Below are positions 1 through 6,358 of a stretch of DNA of 6,461 bases, piece by piece. Each line of letters begins with the position of its first letter. Position 1 is the stretch's first letter. The translations under genes were made by a program, and so were the position numbers. Under the pieces are notes generated by a model. The model did no database searches. It was not told where the DNA came from and saw only the letters and a program-made list of their open reading frames with translations. Source of the stretch: JBBRYB01 sp038238115 (GTDB lineage Bacteria > Actinomycetota > Actinomycetes > Propionibacteriales > Nocardioidaceae); assembly GCA_038238115.1 (NCBI GenBank), contig JBBRYB010000137.1, positions 1 to 6,461 on the forward strand. Direction: 5' to 3'.

Positions 1-628
1 GGCGGGTAACCCCGAGGATGTGGACGCGCCTGGTCTCGACTTCAATCACGAAAAACACGTACAACCGTCGCAGCATGACGGTGTCGACCTGGAAGAAGTC
101 GCATGCCAGCAGCCCCTGCGCCTGCGCGCGCAGGAACTGCCGCCAACTCGGACTCGCGCGCCGCGGCGCCGGCCTCAAACCGGCTGCGGCGAGGATCCGG
201 CGCACCGTGCCCTCCCCTACGCGGTAGCCGAGGCGGACCGCTTCACCTTGAATCCGGCGGTAGCCCCAACGGGGGTTCTCCCCCGCAAGGCGCAGCACCA
301 GATCACGGATCTCCTGAACGATCGGTGGACGCCCAGGCGATTTCGGGTATGTCCAGTGCTCGGCGACCAACCGGCGATGCCAGGCCAACAACGTCGCGGG
401 CGTCACCAGCCGACATGCCCGCCGCTCGCGCGGCAAAAGCCGGGCGAGCCCGGCGAACAGCGCCCGATCCGACCAGGACAACCGTGGACGTGCGACCTGA
501 CGCCGCAACACAGCAACCTCATGACGCAACACCAGAATCTCGGCATCCTTCGCGCCCTCCGAGCGCCCCAGCAGGATCAGCCACCCGAACACGCGGACCA
601 TCACCACATAGATCAGCCGCACAGACAC
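1..628 (-). CDS. DDE integrase/transposase (rve family), 3' end outside window
   Basis: Putative transposase with an integrase catalytic core, which would cut and join the ends of its own insertion element. The frame is open from a GTG at 628-626 to base 1, about 209 residues, and runs off the left edge. The GTG is preferred over the internal ATG at 601-599 because GGGGAGG lies 9 bases upstream and an in-frame TAG lies at 646-644. Visible in order: an N-terminal helical segment (VLRHEVAVLRRQ), a helix-turn-helix-like linker (NPRWGYRRIQGE, then GEGTVRRIL), the PAPRR hinge and the start of the catalytic core, ACDFFQVDTV, which carries the first catalytic Asp. The second Asp and the Glu lie beyond the window. 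It is closely similar to the plus-strand fragment at 665-1311. The family is recognised from memory of actinobacterial integrases of about 350 residues. Whether the gene is intact beyond the edge is unknown. Confidence 0.85.
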   Translation of the reverse strand, partial: MSVRLIYVVMVRVFGWLILLGRSEGAKDAEILVLRHEVAVLRRQVARPRLSWSDRALFAGLARLLPRERRACRLVTPATLLAWHRRLVAEHWTYPKSPGRPPIVQEIRDLVLRLAGENPRWGYRRIQGEAVRLGYRVGEGTVRRILAAAGLRPAPRRASPSWRQFLRAQAQGLLACDFFQVDTVMLRRLYVFFVIEVETRRVHILGVTR

Positions 629-664
629 GACACCGATCCTCCCCTACGTGCTTGCGCGCAACAC

Positions 665-1311
665 TGGTCGGACATTTTGGCACGGCACAGGGTCTGGATC
701 CAGCTCCGCGTCGGACCGGTCCGTCATGGCGGGAGTTCTGCCGTGCTCAGGCGCAGACGATGTTGGCCTGTGACTTCTTCACCGTCGACACGGTGCTGTT
801 ACGGAGGATCTACGTGTTCTTCATCCTCGAGGTCGGCACGCGGCGCGTCCACATCCTCGGCGTCTCTCGGCACCCGACGGGGCAGTGGGTGAGCCAGCAC
901 GCCCGCAACTTCATGATGGCGATAGGGGAGCGGGCCGGGGTGTTCGGATTCCTCGTCCGCGAGCGCGACACGAAGTTCGCCGCCTCCTTCGACACAGTGT
1001 TCGTCGACGCTGGCATATCGGTGTTGCGTAGTCCGCCGCGGGCGCCAAAGGGCAACGCTTACGCGGAGCGGTGGGTCGCCACGATTCGGCGCGAATGCCT
1101 CGACCGAATGCTGATCTTCAGTGAACGACAACTGGTGCGTGTGCCAGCCGAGTACGAGAGGCACTACAACGGCCATCGCCCGCACCGCGCTCGTGATCAA
1201 CGACCGCCGATCGCCAGTCCCGCCGTCCTTGCTGACCAACACCGACGAACCGAGGTTCGGCGAGACGAAGTGCTCGGCGGTCTAATCAACGAATACCGTT
1301 ATGCGGCCTGA
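665..1311 (+). pseudogene. 5'-truncated DDE integrase/transposase fragment
   Basis: C-terminal part of an integrase-core transposase of the same family as the minus-strand gene to its left. From 691 the frame reads GLDPAPRR, then ACDFFTVDTV (first catalytic Asp, codon 772-774), RERDTKF (second Asp, 967-969), NAYAERW (Glu, 1066-1068), HYNGHRPH and a LINEYRYAA end before TGA. All three catalytic residues of the DDE triad are present, with the Asp-Glu spacing usual for this family. Upstream, 665-688 reads WSDILARH, which fits the family only if the two bases at 689-690 are removed (ILARH|GLDPAPRR). About the first 110-130 residues are absent, and the DNA there instead encodes the opposite-strand integrase. 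An open frame runs on upstream to 103, but it is antisense to that gene and is not coding. The fragment is not expected to make an active enzyme. Confidence 0.82.
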
Positions 1312-1322
1312 TCGCGGTCTTG

Positions 1323-1337
1323 CCTCGACGGTCGAGG
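1323..1337. repeat. 15-bp perfect palindrome after integrase stop
   Basis: CCTCGAC-G-GTCGAGG lies 12 bases after the plus-strand integrase stop and is followed by TTCTT. As RNA it can form a 6-bp stem with a 3-base loop, so it may be a weak terminator for the integrase. It could equally be part of an insertion-element end. Confidence 0.4.
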
Positions 1338-1351
1338 TTCTTGAGCCCCAC

Positions 1352-1411
1352 AGGTACATGACTCCCAACGAATTCGAAGAAGCCTACTACGCAGTGTATC
1401 CAACAGCATAA
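1352..1411 (+). pseudogene. IS3-family transposase OrfB C-terminal remnant
   Basis: A frame ending in TAA at 1409-1411 reads RYMTPNEFEEAYYAVYPTA. This matches the very C-terminus of IS3-type OrfB transposases, where a (G)YMTPxEFExAYYA stretch follows the integrase core. Nothing recognisable from the family lies upstream, where the integrase gene ends at 1311. Only about 20 codons of an older insertion seem to remain. The match is short and was made from memory. A chance resemblance is possible, but the run of conserved residues directly before a stop argues against it. Confidence 0.5.
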
Positions 1412-1442
1412 CTAACCGAATTCACTGTCGGGAAAATACCGG

Positions 1443-1457
1443 GCCGCTCACAGCGGC
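1443..1457. terminator. Small hairpin, possible terminator
   Basis: GCCGCT-CAC-AGCGGC is a perfect 6-bp stem with a 3-base loop. Read on the minus strand it lies about 107 bases past the response-regulator stop, and a TTTT run follows some 6 bases further on. It could help end the minus-strand operon, but the distance makes this weak. Confidence 0.25.
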
Positions 1458-1500
1458 GTTAGGGTGCTCCGCCGGCGCGCCTTGCGAGATGGCAGCCGCA

Positions 1501-1551
1501 GTCAGGCCGGAGACGTATTGCCGTGTTCGCGCAGGGGACTGATGGCCTGAC
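1501..1551 (-). repeat. 8-bp inverted repeat downstream of response regulator
   Basis: GTCAGGCC (1501-1508) and GGCCTGAC (1544-1551) are perfect inverted repeats separated by 35 bases. They begin 12 bases past the response-regulator stop in the minus direction. In the transcript they could close a long-looped stem acting as a terminator or 3' end. An insertion-element scar is the alternative, since the segment to its left is mobile-element debris. Confidence 0.35.
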
Positions 1552-1563
1552 GGAGGGTCCTGG

Positions 1564-2244
1564 TCACTCATTTGGGGGGCCTTGGGGTGGCGGGGCGACT
1601 AGCCCAGCTTGGTGGGCGATGACGGCGGCTTGTGCCCGGTCGCGCGCCCCAAGCTTGCGGTAGAGATGCGCAACGTGCGTTTTGATCGTTGCCTCGCTGA
1701 CGTATAGGCGGTCGGCGATCTCGGTGTTTGAGAGGCCGTGCGCGATGAGGATAAGGATCTCGCGTTCGCGGGCGGTGATTTCGGCGAGACCGCTGGGTTC
1801 GGTGGCGGGTCCGGCGAGGCGGAGGAAGTGGTCGATGAGCCTGCGGGTGATGGAGGGGGCGAGGAGCGCGTCGCCGCGTGCGGCCGTGCGGATGCCGTCG
1901 ACCAGCCGTTCCGGTGGGGTGTCCTTAAGCAGGAACCCGCTGGCGCCGGCCCGGAGGGCTTCGTAGACGTAGGCGTCGAGGTCGAACGTGGTGAGCACTA
2001 GCACCCGGGTCGCGGCTAGCTCGGCGTCGCCCATGATCCTGCGGGTTGCTTCCAGACCGTCGACGTTGGGCATCCGGATGTCCATCAACACAAGGTCGGG
2101 TCGCAGTTTGCTGGCGAAATCGACCGCCTCGGCACCGTCGGCGGCCTCGCCCACCACTGTCAGATCCGGTTGGGTATCGACGATCAGCCGGAGGCCGTAC
2201 CGGACGAGCGCCTGGTCGTCGGCGATGAGCACGGTGACGGTCAC
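1564..2244 (-). CDS. NarL/FixJ-family two-component response regulator
   Basis: DNA-binding response regulator of 226 residues, the usual length for the family, acting in the cytoplasm as partner of the kinase encoded just upstream. The receiver domain (about residues 3-120) has the acidic pair D9-D10, the phosphoacceptor D55 in VLMDIRMP, the switch Thr T85/T86 in VLTTF and K107 in FLLKD, so all phosphorylation residues are present. The LuxR-type helix-turn-helix follows at about 153-213 (LTAREREILILIAHGLSN is nearly matched; recognition helix VSEATIKTHV). The start is GTG at 2244-2242, overlapping the kinase stop as GTGA, so the two genes are translationally coupled. Likely targets are its own operon and the divergent membrane-protein gene, where a 17-bp dyad sits. 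The signal and regulon are unknown. The C-terminal tail is Pro-rich. Confidence 0.95.
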   Translation of the reverse strand: MTVTVLIADDQALVRYGLRLIVDTQPDLTVVGEAADGAEAVDFASKLRPDLVLMDIRMPNVDGLEATRRIMGDAELAATRVLVLTTFDLDAYVYEALRAGASGFLLKDTPPERLVDGIRTAARGDALLAPSITRRLIDHFLRLAGPATEPSGLAEITAREREILILIAHGLSNTEIADRLYVSEATIKTHVAHLYRKLGARDRAQAAVIAHQAGLVAPPPQGPPNE

Positions 2245-3497
2245 GGCGCGGCCGCGAATGGGAGGTGAGCGTGCACCAGGTAGCCGCCGCCTGACAAGGG
2301 CCGCGCGGTGAGGTTGCCACCGTAGAGAGCGGCACGTTCCCGCATCCCGACGAGCCCGCGTCCCTCGCCGGTGTTGGCCGGGGTGGGTCCGCGGCCGCAG
2401 CCGCCATTGGTGATCACCAGTTCGAGTTCGCGTTCCCGGTATCGGATGGTAACGGCCGCGTGCACCGGTCCGGCGTGCTTGACGATGTTGGTGAGGGCCT
2501 CCTGGGTGATTCGGTACGCGACGAGGTCCAGCCCGGTCGACAGCGACACCGGTTCGCCCTCGACGTGAACTTCGACCGGGACGCCGGCAACCGTGACCTC
2601 GTGGATGACGTAGTCGAGTCGGGCCAACCCGGGCTGCGGCGCGAGTTCGGCGGGGTCGTCTTCATTGCCGAGAAGGTCGAAAAGGCGGCGCAGCTCACTC
2701 ATGGCCTCGCGGCCGGTGCGTTCGATGGAGAGCAGGAGCTGTTCGGCCGTGTCCGGCGCCGTACGAAGGACTTGCCGTGCCGCGCCGCTGTGCAGCACGA
2801 TCACGCTGGTGGTGTGGGCGAGTACGTCATGCAGCTCCCGGGCGATGCGCGCCCTCTCCTCTGTAGCAGCGACCCTTGCCCGCTGATCGCGCTCTCGCTC
2901 AAGGTCGGAGGCGCGCTGTTCGAGAGCGACAACCCGTTCGGCGCGACCGCGCAGAACATCGCCGATTAGCCAGGCGATCGGGAAGAACAAGAACGTGCCC
3001 ACGACGTCAGCGATCCGCAGATAACCCAAGGTGGCGTCCGCCACCAGCGCGGTGGCGAGCACCATCAGAGCGGCGACCGCAGCGAGTCGCCCCACTCTGC
3101 GGTCGGCATGAGTTCCCACCGCGTACAGCGCCAGCAGGGTCGAGACGGCGGCGGCGAACGTCACTTGCCCGGTGCGGTGTTCGGTCGACCACACGAGCAT
3201 GAACCCGGCGATCACCGCGGCCAGTACCGGCACCGGTGCCCGGCGGCGCCACAGCAGTGGAAGGGCGACGAGCAGCGCACCGAATGTCTGCACAAGATGG
3301 GCACCGCGTCCGGTCGCGGCCCCGTCCCAGGTCTCGGCGATCCCGAGTGCCGCCAGTGCGACCGGAATCGCCCAGTCGGCCAGACGGCCGAGTGTTATTC
3401 GGGGCAGAAGGGCCTGCCGCATCTTCACATGCAGAGCGTAAGCCTGGGGCGCCTTCGCCTGCGTCGGTCTGGGGAACGATCCCCCGGCCCAGCTCAT
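2241..3497 (-). CDS. Sensor histidine kinase, HisKA_3 (NarX/DesK-like) type
   Basis: Membrane sensor kinase of up to 418 residues that autophosphorylates on His and passes the phosphate to the regulator encoded downstream. Five or six hydrophobic segments span about residues 38-181 with no large external domain, suggesting that the signal is sensed in or near the membrane. A charged coiled-coil-like linker (about 185-215) leads to the HisKA_3 domain with the phosphoacceptor H223 in ARELHDVLAH. The HATPase_c domain has an N-box (QEALTNIVKHA, N337) and a G-box (GEGRGLVGMRERA, about 377-389). The usual Asp-X-Gly motif between them is replaced by ITNGGCGRG, a departure whose effect is unclear. 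The start is uncertain: the ATG at 3497 has GGAG only one base away, and an ATG at 3422-3420 (residue 26, MRQALLPR) would still keep every membrane segment. Neither start has a good ribosome-binding site. Confidence 0.92.
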   Translation of the reverse strand: MSWAGGSFPRPTQAKAPQAYALHVKMRQALLPRITLGRLADWAIPVALAALGIAETWDGAATGRGAHLVQTFGALLVALPLLWRRRAPVPVLAAVIAGFMLVWSTEHRTGQVTFAAAVSTLLALYAVGTHADRRVGRLAAVAALMVLATALVADATLGYLRIADVVGTFLFFPIAWLIGDVLRGRAERVVALEQRASDLERERDQRARVAATEERARIARELHDVLAHTTSVIVLHSGAARQVLRTAPDTAEQLLLSIERTGREAMSELRRLFDLLGNEDDPAELAPQPGLARLDYVIHEVTVAGVPVEVHVEGEPVSLSTGLDLVAYRITQEALTNIVKHAGPVHAAVTIRYRERELELVITNGGCGRGPTPANTGEGRGLVGMRERAALYGGNLTARPLSGGGYLVHAHLPFAAAP

Positions 3498-3541
3498 GCT
3501 CCGGGATGAGGCCCTGCTCGCCCTCCAGCCGCATGGGAGAT

Positions 3542-3570
3542 CACCCGCGGCGGCGACGACGACACCCGCG
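3542..3570. repeat. 8-bp direct repeat with 21-bp period in divergent intergenic region
   Basis: CACCCGCG occurs at 3542-3549 and again at 3563-3570, exactly 21 bases (two helical turns) apart, between the kinase gene and the divergent membrane-protein gene. This spacing suits a dimeric or tandem DNA-binding protein, but the motif is GC-rich and could recur by chance. Confidence 0.3.
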
Positions 3571-3583
3571 ACGCCCGCCTAGC

Positions 3584-3600
3584 GTCAGGAATGTCCCGAC
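3584..3600. promoter_or_regulatory. Candidate operator dyad before membrane-protein gene
   Basis: GTCAGGA (3584-3590), ATG, TCCCGAC (3594-3600) form an inverted repeat with 7-base arms, one mismatched pair and a 3-base centre. It ends 22 bases before the ATG at 3623. It partly overlaps TAGCGT (3580-3585), which fits an actinobacterial -10 element (TAnnnT), although no convincing -35 is visible. NarL-family regulators commonly bind such short dyads, and this one lies between the two-component operon and its divergent neighbour, so the locally encoded regulator is the first candidate. Confidence 0.4.
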
Positions 3601-3622
3601 CATCCACAGAGAAAGGCCCGTC

Positions 3623-4345
3623 ATGTACTCGACAGCCACACCGGCCCACGGCTCGGCGAGACCCACCGTGCGGGTGTTCGGATGGGGGAGTCTCCGCCGA
3701 ACGGCTGCCGGGATCAGTCTCGTCGCGTCCCCGCTGCTACTCACGGCTGCGTACGTCGTCCTCCCCACGACCGCCACTGACCCGACGGCAGCGCTGGAGA
3801 TCATCGCCAGTCAGCCGACCCGCTGGTACCTGTTCGGTCTGTTCCAGCTGCTCTCCTACCTCCTGCTCGTTCCCGCCACTCTCGGTCTGATCCACCTCGC
3901 CCACCGCCGATCGCCGGCATGGGCGAACATCGGCGGCTTCCTCGCCATCCTCGGGGCCATCACCGCGGTCGCCGACACCAGACTCTGGGTCTTCGCCCAA
4001 CAGCAGATGGCTGCCCCCGAAGCCGACCGTACCGAGATGGTCGCGCTGATAGATCGGCTCGACGGCGCCATGGGCGCCTCACTTCCGTTCATCCTCGGCG
4101 CCCTGGCCCTGATGATCGGGACCGTCGTACTCGCAGCCGGGCTCTATCGCGCCCGCGCAGTCCCCGCCTGGGTATGTGCCTCCCTTGGCGCCGGGATGGT
4201 CACCAGCTTCGCCGCCTGGTTCGCCGGCAGCCAGCCCGCCCTGCTCGCCACGTCCGTTCTCCTCGTCCTGGGATATGGGTGGGTCGGCGTTGGTCTCTTG
4301 CGGCAGTCTGACGAGGACTGGCAGCGACACGAACCGGTACGTTAA
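3623..4345 (+). CDS. Six-helix integral membrane protein of unknown function
   Basis: 240-residue membrane protein, family not recognised with certainty; it resembles uncharacterised actinobacterial transmembrane proteins. Hydrophobic segments lie at about 27-48, 70-93, 102-122, 152-176, 182-202 and 207-226, with a basic N-terminal stretch (RRTAAG) before the first. The longest polar loop (about 124-148, EADRTEMVALIDRLDG) lies between helices 3 and 4. No catalytic motif or transport signature is seen. The start at ATG 3623 is chosen because GAAAGG lies 6 bases upstream and the preceding in-frame sequence is antisense to the kinase gene. It is transcribed away from the kinase/regulator operon across a 125-base gap with a candidate operator dyad, so it is a plausible target of that system, for example an envelope or stress-response protein; this is inference only. 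A strong hairpin follows the stop. Confidence 0.85.
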   Translation: MYSTATPAHGSARPTVRVFGWGSLRRTAAGISLVASPLLLTAAYVVLPTTATDPTAALEIIASQPTRWYLFGLFQLLSYLLLVPATLGLIHLAHRRSPAWANIGGFLAILGAITAVADTRLWVFAQQQMAAPEADRTEMVALIDRLDGAMGASLPFILGALALMIGTVVLAAGLYRARAVPAWVCASLGAGMVTSFAAWFAGSQPALLATSVLLVLGYGWVGVGLLRQSDEDWQRHEPVR

Positions 4346-4363
4346 CCTGCCTCAAGACGACCA

Positions 4364-4392
4364 GTCCGCCCGCATCAGGGACGCGGGCGGAC
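4364..4392. terminator. Strong hairpin, probable bidirectional terminator
   Basis: GTCCGCCCGC and GCGGGCGGAC form a perfect 10-bp stem with a 9-base loop, 18 bases after the membrane-protein stop. No U-run follows, which is common for actinobacterial terminators. It also lies about 50 bases past the end of the minus-strand oxidase remnant, so it would once have served both convergent genes. Confidence 0.7.
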
Positions 4393-4440
4393 GCCAGCGA
4401 AGCCGCCCACCGCGCGCCAATGAGTACGTCGTTGCACGAC

Positions 4441-4539
4441 CTACCTCGGCAGGATGTTCTGGTTGTGCCGGAACAGGTTCGCGGGGTCGTATGTCCTCTT
4501 GATCTCGGCCAGCCTGTCGTAGTTGCCCTTGTAGTTTAC
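4441..4539 (-). pseudogene. C-terminal remnant of FAD-linked oxidase (BBE domain)
   Basis: The minus strand reads VNYKGNYDRLAEIK, then YDPANLFRHNQNI and LPR before TAG at 4443-4441. This is the C-terminus of berberine-bridge-enzyme-like FAD oxidoreductases, in which the NYDRL...YDP-NLF--NQNI block follows the substrate-binding domain and ends the protein. These enzymes are usually about 450-500 residues; only 32 codons remain. The frame stays open further upstream (to about 4986), but that part is antisense to the membrane-protein gene and has none of the family's FAD-binding features. The break lies at about 4537, exactly where the truncated plus-strand gene begins, so both look cut by one deletion or insertion event. 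Confidence 0.8.
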
Positions 4540-5007
4540 TGGCCGATGGCGTTTGTGCTGGTCTATGTGCTGATTGCGGCGTTCTACGTTCAGCGGTCGC
4601 AAGCACGAGGGGTCGGCACTCGGGTGCGCTCCTACGTTGTGGCCGGGATCGTCATCTCGCTCGTGCTGACTGCAGTGTCGGCGTGGGCTGATCGTCGCCC
4701 CCCGTCGCTTCGCCAGTACGACGTGCTCGGTTGGCACGTTCAATCGGTCAATCTTTACCGCTTCATCGGTCCTGCTGTCGCCATCGGTCTGGCGCTGGTG
4801 GTGCTGGCAGTGGTGGAGCGCAGTCCGGCGCTTCTCGCGGTGACGGTCGCCTATCTGATCATCGCTCTCACCCCCGTCAACTTCGGCTGGAGGATCACCT
4901 CGCACTCCCGCTGGGCGATCGCGCCGCACGACGTCGTCCCAGGCTGCGTCCTGCTCCTCGCGGCGGCCGGATTTGCCCTGGCGCACCGTTCACGCGACCT
5001 CCCATGA
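4537..5007 (+). pseudogene. 5'-truncated membrane protein paired with a wHTH regulator
   Basis: About 156 codons of a multi-helix membrane protein, beginning YWPMAFVLVYVL and ending HRSRDLP. From the first internal ATG (4546), hydrophobic segments fall at about residues 1-16, 30-47, 72-91, 95-110 and 127-147, with a basic QARGVGTRVR loop after the first. In actinobacteria such proteins are often encoded directly before a small winged-helix regulator, and here the stop overlaps the next start as ATGA. Family members as I recall them begin further upstream, with RY at the YW position, so the N-terminus and ribosome-binding site appear lost. The upstream open frame, to 4420, is antisense to the oxidase remnant. 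An intact protein starting at the ATG at 4546 cannot be excluded, but no ribosome-binding site precedes it. Function unknown. Confidence 0.65.
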
Positions 5008-5400
5008 CCGATCACCCCGCCAACGGCCTTGATGACGTAGTGCATCAGCGCGTGCGCCTCGGCGTCCTGACGATCGACCACGAGGCCCGGCGCGTGGAGT
5101 TCGGTTACCTTCGCACCAACCTTTGACTGACCGCCGGCAACCTGTCGCAGCACTTGAGCGTGCTCGAGAAGGCCGGACTGATTAGCATCGAGAAGGGCTA
5201 CGAGGGCAAACGCGCCCGAACCTGCGTCAGCCTCACCCCCGCGGGCCACACGCCCTTTGCGAGAAGATCTCCCAACTCAACGCTTGATCAACCAGATCGA
5301 CCGAAACGACAAACGTCGCAAGCACGAACACACGACTGACGCTCTACGACCCTGGGCAACTCCAGAACCCACGGAAATGCCGCGAGGGACTGTAGTTTGA
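5004..5400 (+). pseudogene. Winged-helix transcriptional regulator with stop and two frameshifts
   Basis: Small winged-helix DNA-binding protein (MarR-like; the family often annotated as winged helix DNA-binding domain protein). ATG at 5004 overlaps the preceding stop (ATGA). The first 40 codons (MTDHPANGLDD...FGYLRTNL) end at TGA 5124-5126. The same frame continues with the recognition region LTAGNLSQHLSVLEKAGL, the wing EKGYEGKRARTCVSLTPAG and GHT at about 5252. One missing base near 5252 shifts the frame to LCEKISQLNA, and a second near 5283 restores LINQIDRNDKRRKHEHTTDA. Read through the three lesions, the protein would be about 115 residues, normal for the family. The final frame runs to TGA at 5398-5400, inside the IS256 left end. 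It probably once controlled the membrane protein upstream. As it stands, it cannot yield a full product. Confidence 0.8.
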
Positions 5401-6275
5401 CGGTGTAACTCCTGAGACGTAGGAGGCACTTGTGACTGGAGTGAAAGAGCGCAGCGAGAGCCGAGGCTTTGCCGAGGACGACTCGTTGGATGCGATCGAT
5501 GAGCAGATCGTCGCGCATCTGGCTGAGCGTGCCCGGTCGGAGGGGCTGCAGCTGACCGGTGAGGGTGGGCTGTTGGCTCGGCTGACCAAGCGGGTCGTGG
5601 TGTCGGCTCTGGAGGGCGAGATGGATGATCATCTCGGCTACGCCAAGCATGACCCGAGCGGGCGTGACGGGGGCAACTCGCGTCACGGCTCCCGCGCCAA
5701 GACGGTGGTGACCGAGGCCGGTCCGGTGCCGATCGAGGTGCCCCGGGATCGGAACGGTAGCTTCGCGCCGCAGTTGGTGAAGAAAGCGGCAACGCCGGCT
5801 GTCGGGGGTCGATGAGCTGGTGATCTCGTTGTCGGCCAAAGGGCTCACCCACGGCGAGATCTGCGCGCACCTGGCCGAGATCTACGGCGCGTCAGTGTCC
5901 AAGCAGACCATCTCCACGATCACCGACCGGGTGCTCGAAGGGATGGGCGAGTGGCAGAGCCGGCCGCTGGACGTGGTCTATCCGGTGATCTTCATCGACG
6001 CCATCAACGTGAAGATCCGCGACGGCAACGTGGCCAACCGGCCGATCTACGTCGCGCTCGCGGTCACCGTGGAGGGCACCCGCGACATCCTCGGGCTGTG
6101 GGCGGGCGAGCACGGCGACGGCGAAGGCGCGAAGTACTGGCTGCGGGTGCTGTCCGGGATCAAGAACCGGGGCACCGCCGATGTGTGCATCGTGGTCTGT
6201 GACGGGCTCAAAGGCCTGCCCGACGCGATCGCGACGGCCTGGCCGCAAGCGATCACCCAGACATGCATCGTGCAT
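5386..6275 (+). mobile_element. IS256-family insertion sequence, left part only
   Basis: The element contains the transposase remnant at 5432-6275 and its leader. The left end is placed near GGGACTGTAGTTTGACGG at 5386, by position and resemblance to IS256-type ends; the terminal repeat cannot be confirmed because the right end is missing. It is inserted at or just after the 3' end of the winged-helix regulator gene and is interrupted at about 6275 by a recombinase-type element. Confidence 0.6.
5432..6275 (+). pseudogene. IS256-family (mutator) transposase, frameshifted and cut
   Basis: DDE transposase of the IS256/Mutator family, about 281 of the usual 400-420 residues. The GTG at 5432 has AGGAGG 5 bases upstream. 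Frame one covers the N-terminal domain: KRVVVSALEGEMDDHLGY, then NSRHGSRAKTV and PIEVPRDRNGSF. An extra A in the run at 5783-5785 shifts it into a stop at 5813-5815. Removing that base gives VKKRQRRLSGVDELVISL and continues in the frame read from 5820. That frame contains the first catalytic Asp in IFIDAINVKI (5997-5999) and the second in VCDGLKGL (6201-6203), up to QTCIVH at 6275. There the expected LIRN continuation is replaced by foreign sequence, so the catalytic Glu is lost. The tail from 6276 to the TGA at 6342-6344 is not transposase. It is doubly inactivated. Confidence 0.9.
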
Positions 6276-6358
6276 TATGCCGACCTTCGGATTATTCCGA
6301 TGTGGTCGCTGGATTCCCTTGTGGGGCAGGGGTTTCGCGCTTGAGAGGTCGGCATAAT
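6274..6358. repeat. 13-bp inverted repeat and nested repeats at a mobile-element end
   Basis: ATTATGCCGACCT (6274-6286) and AGGTCGGCATAAT (6346-6358) are a perfect inverted repeat. Inside, TTATTCCGATGT (6292-6303) is an imperfect direct copy (9 of 12 bases) of TTATGCCGACCT, offset by 17 bases. TCGGA-TTAT-TCCGA (6287-6300) is a small dyad, and CGACC/GGTCG (6281-6285/6304-6308) pairs around it. Such clustered arms resemble binding and crossover sites of tyrosine recombinases. The right copy overlaps the stop codon of the recombinase gene. Confidence 0.75.

Noticed and set aside
103..690. N-terminal half of the long plus-strand open frame leading into the integrase
   Set aside because: It is antisense to the minus-strand integrase, which has a ribosome-binding site and family motifs. 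The peptide is Pro/Arg/Ser-rich, low-complexity shadow sequence.
3007..3534. Minus-strand open frame overlapping the kinase 5' region
   Set aside because: It lies in a shifted frame inside the kinase gene, is Arg/Gly-rich and has no recognisable motif.
3236..3622. Upstream extension of the membrane-protein frame
   Set aside because: It is antisense to the kinase gene. A good ribosome-binding site selects the ATG at 3623, and the extension is Arg/Pro/Ser-rich.
4540..4986. Longer minus-strand frame joined to the oxidase C-terminus
   Set aside because: Only the last 32 codons match the BBE family. The rest is a charged shadow of the membrane-protein gene.
6276..6344. Continuation of the transposase frame to a TGA
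   Set aside because: It reads through the recombinase-element end and has no transposase similarity; it is an accidental fusion tail.
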